A DNA stretch of 64,000 nt from assembly GCA_022747635.1 (NCBI GenBank), contig JAKTNV010000002.1:272501-336500 (forward strand). The letters run 5' to 3'. The position numbers and the translations under genes are program-made. Source of the stretch: Hetaerina americana (taxonomy: Eukaryota; Arthropoda; Insecta; Odonata; Calopterygidae). How positions within the stretch are numbered: position 1 is the stretch's first letter; each line of letters starts with the position of its first letter. The notes under the pieces are model-generated. The model worked only from the letters and a program-made list of their open reading frames with translations. It made no database searches and was not told where the DNA came from. This document shows positions 61,401-63,423 of the stretch, piece by piece.

Positions 61401-63140
61401 GGGTAGGGAGACATCCAGCGTTGCCATTAGCCTACTCTTAACCAAAGGCGCCAAGGGGTTCCAACTTTAACGTCCCATCCGACGGAAGGCGAACTCACTC
61501 TCCACAAATTGCCTAAAATAGGAATCAGGATGCCATTGAAAAATATCTGCCGCACTAAGGATTCTAACCTGGGCCCTCTGGGTGGGAAGCAAGTACGTTA
61601 GCCAATGCACCATACCGATATCTTCTAACTGACCAAATAGCCTATTGACTTCGTTCTCCCTACAACTGCTGGGTGGCATGTAGACCTAAACAATGACCAA
61701 GCTCATCTGTTCTGCGTCTACCTCTTCTATCAATATCTATCTGTTGCTTGCTCTATGTACGCTACACTTCTTCCTACCTTTGTTTCAATATTATTGCAAC
61801 CCCTCGCTGGCTCTCATCCCCTTCAACTATCACTCCAGTATTCCTCCCCATCTTTCCATCTCACCTTGCACAGACCTAACACATCTACATACACGTACAT
61901 TTCCTCTCTCCATCTCTCTCTTTATAATCTCTTATTTCCCTGCCCTCAGCATTGTTCTAACATACCTAATCCCTATTCCAACTGGTCCAGTTCTCTTGTG
62001 AGTCTTTTTCTTCACTTCTGCTGTCGCTCCCTCTTTGCAAAGAATTTGCCAACATCACAGCTGTGGGAACCTTGCCTCTTCCACTGCCCAGCATGACACA
62101 TGCCCTATTGGGTCAATTCTCATTGTTACCAGGAGTCATACTCTGATCTACGTCCATCATAATAGCATGGGATAATTTATTGACGTGGTTTCCCATTACT
62201 TTCCCCACTAGTGTTTTTAACATGACACCAGCACTCTATGGCCGCCCCACTTGGATCAGATGCCTTTGCCGTTACCTCACTGAGGAACAGATGCTGTGTG
62301 GACTATCTTACATCTGGCTCCTAAACTTTGACCTATCTGGCTCGGGTGATCCTACCAGGAGCCATTGCTCTCACCAACACAGCTGTAGGGGATTATGGGA
62401 ATGCCTAAGCCCTTCCATCACGTTTATGTTTTTGTCCATGGGGAGGGTTGACAAATATATAATGGAGAAACTTTTGAAAGGAATAACCTTCAATTTAAAA
62501 AAATGCATACTGAAAAAAATCACTCGGAGATTAGCAAAAGATTAAGCATTCAAATTTTTAAAGTATTCTGTGGCGCCATGCCAAAATTATTCATTTACCT
62601 CAAATTACAAGTCTTTCAAGCGTAATAGGGGTACACAATATCTTAGGGATGACACTTGAGAGAAGCTGCTCGGGTGCTGGGTACATAAAATGTAAGTACT
62701 CAATCGTTTAAAACCTCTTTGAAAAAATTCTTTAGTAAAATGGGCACAGCTCACAACCTGCGAAGTATAGTTATATTGTTATAGGTTTTCATTGTACCAC
62801 ACTGAATTTACTGCCCTTTGATCGAACTTCAAAATGAAAAATACCAGCTCGTACCGTATAATCAGACACTATGACAACAGATGTAAAACTTTTTATGGAA
62901 TTAAATACTGACTCTTTTAGTGAATTGGAGACTTTTGGCATTGATTATTGGTTAAATAACTCCTACCTAAAGAAACCACGATCATAAAAAACATTGCTAA
63001 ACAATGCACTTACCACTATCTTCACCATTCTTTGGAGAACATGAGCTGGTCCGCCCAAGACTTAAAATACTGGAGGAATCCCCCATCGATTCCACAGACG
63101 GCGGCCAAGTGCTCCCATCAACAGGTGTCAAAAAATTCAT
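7325..63140 (-). CDS. Relish: NF-kappaB precursor, Relish / p105 type (21 coding exons)
   Basis: Joined exons (high to low): 63140-63014, 53330-53167, 48349-48180, 48056-47915, 44683-44542, 44421-44317, 43920-43809, 43713-43592, 41116-41033, 40603-40406, 36913-36851, 33668-33606, 29250-29188, 28740-28533, 26487-26373, 22127-21881, 21637-21465, 15216-15103, 13838-13722, 12674-12354, 7453-7325. All have AG/GT borders and all phases match, giving about 992 aa, close to vertebrate p105 and Drosophila Relish. Domains: Rel DNA-binding about 54-250, IPT/dimerisation 251-361, basic CRKRLR 363-368, linker to about 580, ankyrin repeats about 580-766, acidic 805-843, death domain about 870-985. The recognition loop reads RFRYKSEM, with Ser where Dorsal-type proteins have Cys, as I recall for Relish. 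By family knowledge Relish is the Imd-pathway transcription factor, cleaved to release the Rel half while the ankyrin half stays cytoplasmic. The 5' start choice is the least certain part. Confidence 0.92.
7740..7860 (+). mobile_element. LINE reverse-transcriptase scrap
   Basis: In one frame it reads TEEILRELKRTKVEGIDNIP then AELL, the RT region (…LKxxKAxGxDxIPAELL) of RTE-like or R1-like LINEs. Only about 110 bp is recognisable. Confidence 0.5.
8480..9200 (+). mobile_element. piggyBac-type transposase remnant
   Basis: The frame 8793-9065 includes CDTPSDFFQLFFTDTDKNIT then DTNKYS, the conserved start of the PGBD transposase core (TPxDFFxLFFxDxxxxxIVxxTNxY). After the stop, another frame continues as a decayed 'FTVEDINTFLGALNMG'-like and 'SFWSKDFEP'-like stretch. 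No TTAA-flanked termini found. Dead copy inside Relish intron 20. Confidence 0.65.
9460..9960 (+). mobile_element. mariner fragment, related to the copy at 50.9-53.0 kb
   Basis: Shares 'aatccaagagatggcact', 'gcctcatctcttactaga' and 'aaaggcttaacaccaaaa' with 50910-51120. In the decayed frame it reads HAVIKQFYxKGLTPKET then AKLDEVHGTSAHAFTY, a mariner N-terminus. It is truncated after that region. Confidence 0.6.
10280..10322 (-). ncRNA. Hammerhead ribozyme motif (PLE b, low-coordinate arm)
   Basis: On the minus strand CTGAGGA (10317-10311), a 7-bp stem II (CGCCAGC/GCTGGCG) and GAAAC (10291-10287). N at position 7 of CUGANGA is allowed. It is in the sense orientation relative to Relish, inside intron 20. 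Helix III and the cleavage triplet are less canonical than in the 49-kb copy. Confidence 0.6.
10397..10960 (-). pseudogene. PLE polyprotein C-terminus with GIY-YIG endonuclease (5'-truncated)
   Basis: The frame is open from about 10960 down to the stop at 10397. In order: KAYVTIPFIAGTSERIARAL, ADTLPGPKDGI, GVYQVPCSCGKWYIGETCRA (the GIY-YIG core, written VYQ…WYIG here), RMSEHQ, EPGHSI and IIREAIEIVKRPENFNREDG. This endonuclease follows the RT in Penelope-like elements. The RT domain is missing through 5' truncation, but the remaining frame has no stops, so insertion looks fairly recent. Confidence 0.85.
11005..11048 (+). ncRNA. Hammerhead ribozyme motif (PLE b, high-coordinate arm)
   Basis: Mirror copy of the motif at 10280-10322: CTGAGGA 11010-11016, 7-bp stem II, GAAAC 11036-11040. 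Antisense to Relish. Confidence 0.6.
11530..11731 (-). repeat. SINE family B, second copy
   Basis: The minus strand starts GGGGTAGAGCAATGGG (A-box-like) and has GGGTTTGATTCC (B box), then the body shared with 211-434. It carries a poly-G tract and the 'gtgtgaaattcacac' hairpin near 11540. A clear target-site duplication was not found. Confidence 0.65.
11990..12260 (-). repeat. SINE family C, tRNA-like head with rearranged body
   Basis: On the minus strand, 12105-12040 reads CCTCGATAGCTCAACTGGCT (A box TAGCTCAACTGG), then GGGTTCGGATCC (B box) and CTGGTCAAGGCGAATG. The ends could pair like an acceptor stem, so it resembles a whole tRNA, but with a SINE body attached. Immediately above (12130-12260) the body of the same family lies in the opposite orientation ('gatttttacactctgaaatta', 'gttactgttgtggcatctcc'), so this is a composite of two copies or an inversion. 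Confidence 0.65.
12354..12674 (-). CDS. Relish: Relish exon 20 (death domain, main part)
   Basis: 321 nt, 107 codons, phase 0 both ends. LDLSGKWKDLACILDNEF and ISPSRALLNYAD match the central death-domain pattern of NF-kappaB precursors (WxxLAxxL…SPxxxLL). The upstream part of the exon is not conserved in any way I recognise. Confidence 0.88.
12675..13721. other. Relish intron 19
   Basis: AT-rich. 13499-13604 is an open stretch with consensus-like borders, but its phase does not fit its neighbours (see rejected items). No repeat recognised. Confidence 0.5.
13722..13838 (-). CDS. Relish: Relish exon 19 (acidic linker, two possible donors)
   Basis: 117 nt, phase 0 both ends. NISEVKVEQKSDSEGDEDDE and following residues are strongly acidic, like the linker before the death domain of p105. 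Two in-frame donors exist: GTGAGC after 13722 (used here) and GTGTGT after 13743, which would drop seven residues. Confidence 0.8.
14085..14465 (+). mobile_element. Penelope-like element, copy c (3' end only)
   Basis: A short open frame (14090-14272) begins MNKLEELKIRKNLTTGH, matching the C-terminal tail of PLE proteins. A pyrimidine-rich tract (14220-14350) of the kind seen in all PLE copies here follows, then a hammerhead motif and 'gaataaaagacagtgg'. The rest of the element is lost by 5' truncation. Confidence 0.7.
14402..14447 (+). ncRNA. Hammerhead ribozyme motif (PLE c)
   Basis: CTGATGA (14408-14414), stem II ACGCT/AGCGT, GAAAC (14430-14434), short helix III AC-TG-GT, then U before GTAC. 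GTAC upstream of CTGATGA can pair with the GTAC after the predicted cleavage site as helix I. A complete minimal type I fold, antisense to Relish. Confidence 0.75.
15103..15216 (-). CDS. Relish: Relish exon 18 (end of ankyrin region)
   Basis: 114 nt, phase 0 both ends. PYINVEYCNRREMSALQLVN then ENYEQLSELLRKKL looks like a last, degenerate ankyrin repeat. Confidence 0.85.
15761..16870 (+). CDS. Non-LTR retrotransposon ORF1 (PHD-type zinc finger, coiled coil, RRM-like)
   Basis: 369 codons. Residues 8-62 form a Cys/His zinc-binding pattern (CALC…CTFDC…FHFQC…CNSC) of the PHD type found in ORF1 of CR1/Jockey-group LINEs. Residues about 70-130 look like a coiled coil. The middle is charged and low-complexity. 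The C-terminus (IHVWRLEPQTKDKEIKDYL … DLSLWPENAEIDRFRF) resembles the RRM-like half of such ORF1 proteins. It is intact from ATG to TGA and lies in Relish intron 17 on the opposite strand. Expected to bind element RNA. Confidence 0.85.
   Translation: MAEPREVRCALCSDTFDENSVIITCTFDCLAKFHFQCTSLNKASLNALNSSRELIYQCNSCQVLSTRQIHKVTSTLSQLMTGQQDLRLLVEGLVSKVSQCCDTILEQDNQIRRLNSEIRVLNNNSGNQAGINQKTVKSVSFDECRSSNVTSENYDAKKSFSSMLRVDYHEKDTHKKTSNPITPEEKAESKVPLTTSQKIPMQSADKTNKATLEKSREPSPSPNGTFVRKNLKQDENTDAGYTVYESKRNRRRSRKFGTGDASLGCPFKAIQRKAHIHVWRLEPQTKDKEIKDYLEQKLNSPVIVETLNARGPYASFKITVDFPMLSHVLDLSLWPENAEIDRFRFNKNHTKSKLNGPAAGVPSNQSALL
16871..19727 (+). pseudogene. Non-LTR retrotransposon ORF2 (endonuclease and reverse transcriptase), broken
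   Basis: The frame continues directly after the ORF1 TGA in the same reading frame (LKVLTLNIQCIRNKIDCLE…). The apurinic-type endonuclease shows TEHWLR, SLYRSP, ICGDFNIDL and SHLSDHKAL. A TAA at 17645-17647 is followed in the same frame by the linker, then a frame change near 18245 leads to the RT: DNYRPITKVSVFSKILE, FYDLRKAFDSVDH, GVPQGFILGPLLF and YADDT. The C-terminus crosses a second frame change near 19510 and ends with the usual YDTRKKSNY … KLKKYLLDNCFYNVKEF tail. So there is one stop and two frame changes; otherwise near full-length. Confidence 0.85.
19859..21464. other. Relish intron 17, low-coordinate-repeat part
   Basis: AT-rich sequence between the LINE tail and exon 17. I see no coding, repeat or structural signal. 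Confidence 0.5.
21465..21637 (-). CDS. Relish: Relish exon 17 (ankyrin repeats)
   Basis: 173 nt. GLTPLHLAVECGDLEVVRAL, then WFDDHGGCSALHMALVAGNI: two further ankyrin units of the IkappaB-like half. Confidence 0.94.
21881..22127 (-). CDS. Relish: Relish exon 16 (ankyrin repeats)
   Basis: 247 nt, 82 codons. TPLHLAILHNDMEKMRLLLQ, AGAKPEMKNIQGNNAFHIAV and a further partial repeat give about two ankyrin units. Confidence 0.93.
22128..23250. other. Relish intron 15, no feature recognised
   Basis: AT-rich, including a poly(T) run at about 22790-22801. No coding or repeat signature. Confidence 0.45.
23251..23409. repeat. Perfect 67-bp inverted repeat with a hammerhead motif (PLE-type foldback)
   Basis: Arms 23251-23317 and 23343-23409 are exact reverse complements with a 25-nt loop. 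The low-coordinate arm plus loop contain a hammerhead core on the minus strand. The layout is like the head-to-head ends of the PLE copies but with no interior left, so I take it as a snap-back PLE terminus. Confidence 0.85.
23298..23335 (-). ncRNA. Hammerhead ribozyme motif (foldback PLE end)
   Basis: Minus strand CTGATGA (23330-23324), stem II GATAC/GTATC with a short loop, GAAAC (23309-23305), then CATGGTC. Sense orientation relative to Relish, intron 15. The opposite arm lacks CTGATGA, so only one ribozyme is complete. Confidence 0.6.
24183..24320. repeat. SINE family C body inside Tigger
   Basis: 'aaaaatcgttcgccttgaccagga', 'tttttacactctgaaatta' and 'gttactgtcgtggcatct' match family C bodies at 12.0-12.3 and 42.5-42.7 kb. 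As at 12 kb, two pieces meet in opposite orientation. Confidence 0.55.
24850..25800 (+). mobile_element. Penelope-like element, copy d
   Basis: The open frame 24859-25188 reads ANALPKGKFRVSFYTPFNTS then KSGVYAIQCECDAAIYM, the region before and into the GIY-YIG domain, after which it is frameshifted. A trace of the C-terminus (IGNRPTSKEENPSSQWHAT) survives at about 25255-25310. A pyrimidine-rich tract (25370-25690) and a hammerhead-like motif follow. Inserted in the Tigger copy. Confidence 0.7.
25730..25778 (+). ncRNA. Hammerhead-like motif, mutated core (PLE d)
   Basis: CTGATGG (25737-25743), stem GATG/CATC, GAAAC (25758-25762) and CTGGTCGTG. The core A9 is G here, which should impair cleavage. 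Antisense to Relish. Confidence 0.45.
26373..26487 (-). CDS. Relish: Relish exon 15 (ankyrin repeat)
   Basis: 115 nt. VLHLLVEHQHCLLLERLLTL fits the helix pair of an ankyrin repeat, followed by a linker. Leaves in phase 0. Confidence 0.9.
26488..28532. other. Relish intron 14, nothing recognised
   Basis: AT-rich, no open frame with a domain and no repeat family shared with the rest of the window. Confidence 0.5.
28533..28740 (-). CDS. Relish: Relish exon 14 (helical region before the ankyrin repeats)
   Basis: 208 nt. Charged, probably helical sequence (…PDQTQKALESQRK… MIMKQIIDLNFDLDKEILM) ending DKSNRDGNT, the usual entry to the first ankyrin repeat of NF-kappaB precursors (DxDGxTxLHL). Confidence 0.88.
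29188..29250 (-). CDS. Relish: Relish exon 13 (63-nt linker exon)
   Basis: Reads HPVDFDCDLATDCVGLPART, acidic, with several Asp that could serve a caspase. Acceptor TCTTTTCAG, donor GTAAGT. Phase 1 at both ends. Confidence 0.72.
29539..29789 (-). repeat. SINE family A (tRNA-derived), with target-site duplication
   Basis: Minus strand: B box GGGTTCAAATCC at about 29740-29729, then 'tattttt(t)cagcggta' and the body shared with copies at 54.4, 56.6 and 61.4 kb (TTGAGTGAGTACGCCGTCCG and the '..ccctccacc..' end). CTAAAAAGCTTGG at 29526-29538 and 29790-29802 is the target-site duplication. Confidence 0.85.
30808..30919 (-). mobile_element. 3' end of a CR1-type LINE
   Basis: Minus strand ends CTTGCGGGGTATTGAGTAGA followed by (TGTAGA)n. 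The 'ccccgcaagccgccgcaagg' and 'gcgtgtggcggggggt' block is nearly identical to the 3' end of the CR1 element at 57350-57410. It is 5'-truncated and directly joined to the hairpin at 30920-31245. Confidence 0.75.
30920..31245. repeat. Near-perfect 155-bp inverted repeat (long hairpin)
   Basis: Arms 30920-31074 and 31090-31245 are reverse complements; the only difference I find is one base in an A/T run (9 versus 10). The loop is 15 nt (31075-31089). The arms contain alternating CACA/TGTG blocks and encode nothing. It joins the truncated CR1 tail on the low side, so I infer a snap-back product of reverse transcription. It lies in Relish intron 12, so the pre-mRNA would contain a long double-stranded stem. 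Confidence 0.92.
33606..33668 (-). CDS. Relish: Relish exon 12 (63-nt linker exon)
   Basis: Reads SSGYNVNDVVLDNRIFQPNA. Acceptor ATTCTTTTCAG, donor GTAAGT. Phase 1 at both ends and the same length as its neighbours. VVLD/N is one caspase-like possibility, a guess only. Confidence 0.7.
33957..34094. repeat. 40-bp inverted repeat with degenerate hammerhead (PLE-type foldback)
   Basis: Arms 33957-33996 and 34055-34094 match at 38 of 40 positions. The loop holds CTGATGA on the minus strand (34030-34024), but the expected GAAAC is replaced by GTTTC. Probably a PLE terminus like the one at 23.25 kb, with a broken core. Confidence 0.7.
34311..35636 (+). mobile_element. mariner transposon, full length but decayed
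   Basis: 1326 bp with inverted ends starting CAAGGCCTG and flanking TA at 34309-34310 and 35637-35638. N-terminal reading: MRIKFCFNLRKSATETNATI then FSNESMSEAQCFCWYNYFQS. C-terminal reading: YHHNNTLVHTLLIITELLAK then PQPPYTLDLAPVDL … FETIDDLQEN, the mariner HxDNAPxH and YSPDLAPxD motifs. HHDN appears as HHNN, and stops separate the parts, so the transposase is dead. In Relish intron 11. Confidence 0.9.
36851..36913 (-). CDS. Relish: Relish exon 11 (63-nt linker exon)
   Basis: Reads CLDSLENGLAMEDVKAYLSK. Acceptor TTTCTGCACAG, donor GTAAGT. Phase 1 at both ends, so skipping it keeps the frame. Confidence 0.75.
37540..37945 (+). mobile_element. mariner fragment with internal deletion
   Basis: In shifting frames: VKFCPSLGKNASEAVMM, FSRFKEGGKSLDDKPCSGHV, then after a deletion HSEFVPSGQTVNQAFYLEIV. 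These are the N-terminal helix-turn-helix and central transposase regions of mariner. The D,D motifs are not complete. Confidence 0.65.
38000..38720 (+). mobile_element. pogo/Tigger fragment
   Basis: In decayed frames: SHGWFEKLKRRTNIYSIAGH then GEAASSKAAKAAENFISDFK and LVNSEGYLPHQVFNCD followed by LFWEKMPKRTNICI. Same family as the copy at 23.5 kb (WFxRFKxRxxIHS…GEAASAD, QVFNxDETGLFWKKMP). Termini unclear; a Tigger-like end may lie near 36320. Confidence 0.65.
38928..39219. mobile_element. Foldback MITE
   Basis: 292 bp that folds on itself. Outer arms (from AGAAACTTGGAAGGCTTCAA at 38928 and its imperfect reverse complement ending at 39219) pair over about 48 bp, including CTTCGGTCAGC. Inner arms around 39022-39055 and 39095-39133 (CCGAAGCA…CAAGTGG) pair over about 30 bp. 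No coding capacity; family unknown. Confidence 0.6.
39220..40405. other. Relish intron 10, no feature recognised
   Basis: Contains a pyrimidine-rich stretch (39600-39720, 39800-39900) reminiscent of PLE 3' regions, but without GIY-YIG or hammerhead motifs. Nothing firm. Confidence 0.4.
40406..40603 (-). CDS. Relish: Relish exon 10 (linker)
   Basis: 198 nt, phase 1 to phase 1. Low-complexity, Ser/Asn/Asp-rich sequence including LSRQDSLLDIEKLIGDY. In Drosophila the IKK-phosphorylated serines and the caspase site lie in this linker; I cannot place the site here by motif. There is no domain. Confidence 0.82.
41033..41116 (-). CDS. Relish: Relish exon 9 (nuclear localisation region)
   Basis: 84 nt, phase 1 to phase 1. 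CRKRLRTQISEVLPTAY directly after the IPT domain carries the basic cluster expected for the nuclear localisation signal that ankyrin repeats mask in the precursor. Confidence 0.88.
41117..42500. other. Relish intron 8, upper part
   Basis: Mostly unrecognised AT-rich sequence. A short imperfect hairpin lies at about 41469-41525 (TCAACCCCAGC… pairing with …GCTGGGTTTGA). Confidence 0.4.
42510..42760. repeat. SINE family C copies, head to head, with a 35-bp perfect hairpin
   Basis: Arms 42591-42625 and 42638-42672 are exact reverse complements around a 12-nt loop. Both halves are family C body ('aatgatttttacactctgaa', 'tgttgcattt', 'gatgccacaacagtaac'). The same head-to-head join is hinted at in the copies at 12 and 24 kb, so the unit itself may be a foldback SINE. 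Confidence 0.65.
43592..43713 (-). CDS. Relish: Relish exon 8 (end of IPT domain)
   Basis: 122 nt. TPRYRDVNIEQPVDVFLQL then RPSDKDTSDPIRFTYKPQPL closes the dimerisation domain (TPxYxDxxIxxPVxVxxQLxRPSDxxxSxPxxFxY). Confidence 0.95.
43809..43920 (-). CDS. Relish: Relish exon 7 (IPT domain)
   Basis: 112 nt. IQIRFFELDEEENEIWEDFG then FTELDVHHQYAVVFR matches IxVRFFE…WExFGxFxxxDVHxQxAIVFR of NF-kappaB dimerisation domains. Confidence 0.95.
44317..44421 (-). CDS. Relish: Relish exon 6 (start of IPT / dimerisation domain)
   Basis: 105 nt. TGELKICRIDKHVSCCLGG then EDVFVLVEKVAK matches the first strands of the Rel dimerisation domain (xGELKIxRIDKxxxxxxGGxEVFLLxEKVxK). Confidence 0.95.
44542..44683 (-). 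CDS. Relish: Relish exon 5 (end of Rel N-terminal domain)
   Basis: 142 nt. AQAEAKVMNLNIVHLCFEA matches the conserved EAKxMNLNxVRLCFxA segment, followed by the hinge LCEKVVSASIRNM that leads to the IPT domain. Confidence 0.94.
44684..45474. other. Relish intron 4, low part
   Basis: No domain found in the open frames 44708-44929 and 45260-45496. Contains a short perfect hairpin with arms ACATGGTC/GACCATGT at about 45028-45048. Origin unknown. Confidence 0.35.
45475..45960 (+). mobile_element. Penelope-like element, copy e (decayed 3' part)
   Basis: YNGHTGRQFKGRLKG at 45496-45540 resembles the YIGxTGRxFxxRxxEH core of the PLE GIY-YIG domain, and a long pyrimidine-rich tract (45680-45880) follows as in other copies. 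No hammerhead found at its end. Weakest of the PLE calls. Confidence 0.5.
45961..47733. other. Relish intron 4, upper part
   Basis: AT-rich with no domain-bearing frame and no shared repeat. Confidence 0.4.
47734..47770. repeat. Short perfect hairpin
   Basis: GAAACTTTACACTTC at 47734-47748 and its exact complement at 47756-47770, 7-nt loop, about 145 nt downstream of Relish exon 4 in intron 4. Confidence 0.7.
47915..48056 (-). CDS. Relish: Relish exon 4 (Rel homology domain)
   Basis: 142 nt. Reads FQGMGIVHTARKHVVEEL then KKKRRALLELIKGKRENDG. FQGMGIxHTAxKxVxEEL is a near-diagnostic stretch of class I NF-kappaB / Relish proteins. Confidence 0.95.
48180..48349 (-). CDS. Relish: Relish exon 3 (Rel homology domain)
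   Basis: 170 nt. Reads LLNYQGHAIIRCSL… to …DQHNNYTA, matching the NYxGxAxIRCSL strand and the HRLxVR strand of Rel proteins. Enters in phase 0 and leaves in phase 2 at GTAAGC. Confidence 0.93.
49104..49148 (-). ncRNA. Hammerhead ribozyme (PLE f, low arm), sense to Relish
   Basis: Minus strand: CAC then CTGATGA (49141-49135), stem II GACGT/ACGTC, GAAAC (49120-49116), helix III ACC-TG-GGT, C as cleavage base, then GTGTG that pairs with the CAC before the core. A complete minimal type I hammerhead as known in Penelope-like elements. In the sense orientation in Relish intron 2. Confidence 0.82.
49391..49999 (+). pseudogene. PLE protein C-terminus with GIY-YIG endonuclease (5'-truncated)
   Basis: Open from 49391 to TAA at 49997-49999 without a stop. 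In order: VIKTLAVNNGYSEDLINKLY (linker), DPTAKWRRILYLGTISQKVI, IKCAFYSRSCLKNLI, SGVYELKCSDCSTKYIGQTG (GIY-YIG core), KFKERIKEHQ, DALEQLEILKCVRW. The RT part is missing. Intact frame and intact duplication suggest a fairly young insertion. Confidence 0.88.
50127..50172 (+). ncRNA. Hammerhead ribozyme (PLE f, high arm)
   Basis: Mirror copy: CTGATGA 50134-50140, stem II GACGT/ACGTC, GAAAC 50155-50159, CTGGGTC/GTGTG. Sense to the PLE, antisense to Relish. Confidence 0.82.
51312..51350 (-). ncRNA. Hammerhead-like motif, sense to Relish
   Basis: Minus strand CTGATGA (51344-51338), weak stem II GGTT/AACT, GAAAC (51323-51319). GTAC before the core and GTAC after GAAACGCGAT could pair as helix I. Sense orientation in Relish intron 2. 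Confidence 0.5.
51616..51655 (+). ncRNA. Hammerhead-like motif (opposite arm)
   Basis: CTGAAGA (51623-51629), stem II GTTC/GAAC, GAAAC (51644-51648). Antisense to Relish; helix III not obvious. Confidence 0.5.
52173..52573 (-). mobile_element. mariner-derived MITE with 110-bp perfect terminal repeats
   Basis: 401 bp. Termini CTACCTTGATCAAAAAGTTC run 52173-52282 and 52464-52573 as exact reverse complements, with TA on both sides. The centre holds, on the minus strand, MDLNLQQRTCIKFCVKNGFS then ARTLEMLGREY, the first about 35 codons of a mariner transposase, so it is an internally deleted mariner of another family than its host. Perfect termini imply recent movement. Confidence 0.88.
53167..53330 (-). 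CDS. Relish: Relish exon 2 (start of Rel homology domain)
   Basis: 164 nt, 54 codons. It holds PTLEITEQPQDKFRFRY, the DNA-contacting loop, then LLKTYPTVK. The acceptor is TTTTTGCAACAG/GT and the donor AAG/GTACAC. Intron 1 before it is about 9.7 kb, the longest of the gene. Confidence 0.93.
53331..54361. other. Relish intron 1, start
   Basis: AT-rich, with a short TA microsatellite near 53655. No feature recognised. Confidence 0.4.
54372..54678 (+). repeat. SINE family A, full copy with target-site duplication
   Basis: About 307 bp. A box in GGGGCTAGCGTACTGG (54390-54405), B box GGGTTCAAATCC (about 54425-54437), then a body with GAGTGAGTACGCCGTCC and a 3' end 'ctcaaaactactacta'. GGTGGAAGAA at 54362-54371 and 54679-54688 is the target-site duplication. 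Best reference copy of the family in the window. Confidence 0.88.
54785..57290 (-). mobile_element. RTE-like LINE, 3' portion
   Basis: RT readable at 55841-55437: MRNTAKNISNKGKAAICDD, NMSQTAQVQVGNGESRWAVL, REVRQGCPLSPVLFNLYAEE. The 5' continuation resumes at 61617-62450 after the SINE and CR1 insertions (see findings). A SINE family A copy interrupts it at 56622-56872. No long intact frame. Confidence 0.75.
56622..56872 (-). repeat. SINE family A inside the RTE copy
   Basis: Minus-strand copy with B box GGGTTCAAATCC (near 56821-56810) and the body of 54372-54678. Flanks CCTGTTTTAATG (56610-56621) and CCTGTTTCAATG (56874-56885) are the duplication with one change. Confidence 0.85.
57291..57349 (-). 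repeat. SINE family A, 3' piece (split by the CR1 element)
   Basis: 'agtttttaggcgaggtgac' and 'agctgaggtcgtttctg' match the 3' end of family A on the minus strand. The 5' piece resumes at 61385. Flanks GATATCCTCTAA (57279-57290) and GATATCTTCTAA (61617-61628) are its duplication. Confidence 0.8.
57350..61384 (-). mobile_element. CR1-type LINE, near full length
   Basis: About 4.0 kb. The 3' end at 57350 has (TGTAGA)n and the block CCCCGCAAGCCGCCGC, shared with the fragment at 30.8 kb. The 5' part (60800-61384) is GC-richer with a hairpin at 61041-61078 (AGGTAC…GGTGCTGTC/GACAGCACC…GTACCT). EN-RT as listed below. Inserted into a SINE that is itself inside an RTE copy. Confidence 0.82.
58090..60620 (-). 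pseudogene. CR1-type EN-RT, frameshifted
   Basis: From 60620 down: SADLEHVIQTHSADILLGTD, RPGGGVFVAVK, GSFYRPPDSD, MIGGDFNLPGIDWD, EGLSDHKAVNI (endonuclease 60600-59960). After frame changes near 59660 and 59330 comes the RT (59375-58560): NEIKPNKSPGPENIPARVIK, DPSNYRPISLTSICCKILED, LDFQKAFHKVPH, SGVPHGSVIGPLLFL, RMFADDTVIY. The C-terminus (58520-58090) includes VKYLGVTFTKDLTWGTH and, in a shifted frame, LEYACSVWDSSEKG. All catalytic motifs are readable (FADD), but at least three frame breaks make it inactive. Confidence 0.85.
61385..61616 (-). repeat. SINE family A, 5' piece (other side of the CR1 insertion)
   Basis: 'gacaggaaaggataaaggg', 'attagcctactcttaacc', 'gtcccatccgacggaaggcg' and the head 'gggtgggaagcaagtacgtt' continue the SINE piece at 57291-57349. 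Confidence 0.8.
61617..62450 (-). mobile_element. RTE-like LINE, 5' portion
   Basis: Continues the copy broken at 57290: 'tagcctattgacttcgttct', 'gctgggtggcatgtagacct' match 5760-5810, and 62080-62440 matches the 5' region at 32660-33010 ('ccactgcccagcatgacaca', 'tcactgaggaacagatgctg', 'cacagctgtaggg'). Confidence 0.75.
62451..63013. other. Relish intron 1, upper end
   Basis: AT-rich; nothing recognised. Confidence 0.4.
63014..63140 (-). CDS. Relish: Relish exon 1 (start codon, N-terminal extension)
   Basis: Begins MNFLTPVDGSTWPPS and ends …PKNGEDS in phase 1 at donor GTAAGTGC. The ATG at 63140 sits in ACCATGA, a good Kozak context. An in-frame ATG at 63191 would add 17 residues, but a plausible splice acceptor (TTTCGAGCAG/GT) lies between the two, so I prefer 63140. 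The low-complexity Ser/Pro-rich N-terminus before the Rel domain is typical for Relish. Confidence 0.7.
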
Positions 63141-63423
63141 GGTACCTGCTCGAAACAATGCAAAACTCGCCATTATACTTTCAATTTTCACTTGAAGCCT
63201 CGTACATTTTCTTCATATGGTATACCTTAATAAAATGTGTCACTGATTATATTGTCACACTCTGAAGAACTACTACTCTCAAGGTTTAAATAGGTTAAAG
63301 TCACATAAATCTAAACTAGTCAACTCGCGAGAAAATTTAGTTAGCATAATACAGACTAAGATAAAAGTACACTCTTGAGAAACAAAATCACACAAACGTC
63401 TGATATTCAAAAAGCTACAATAC

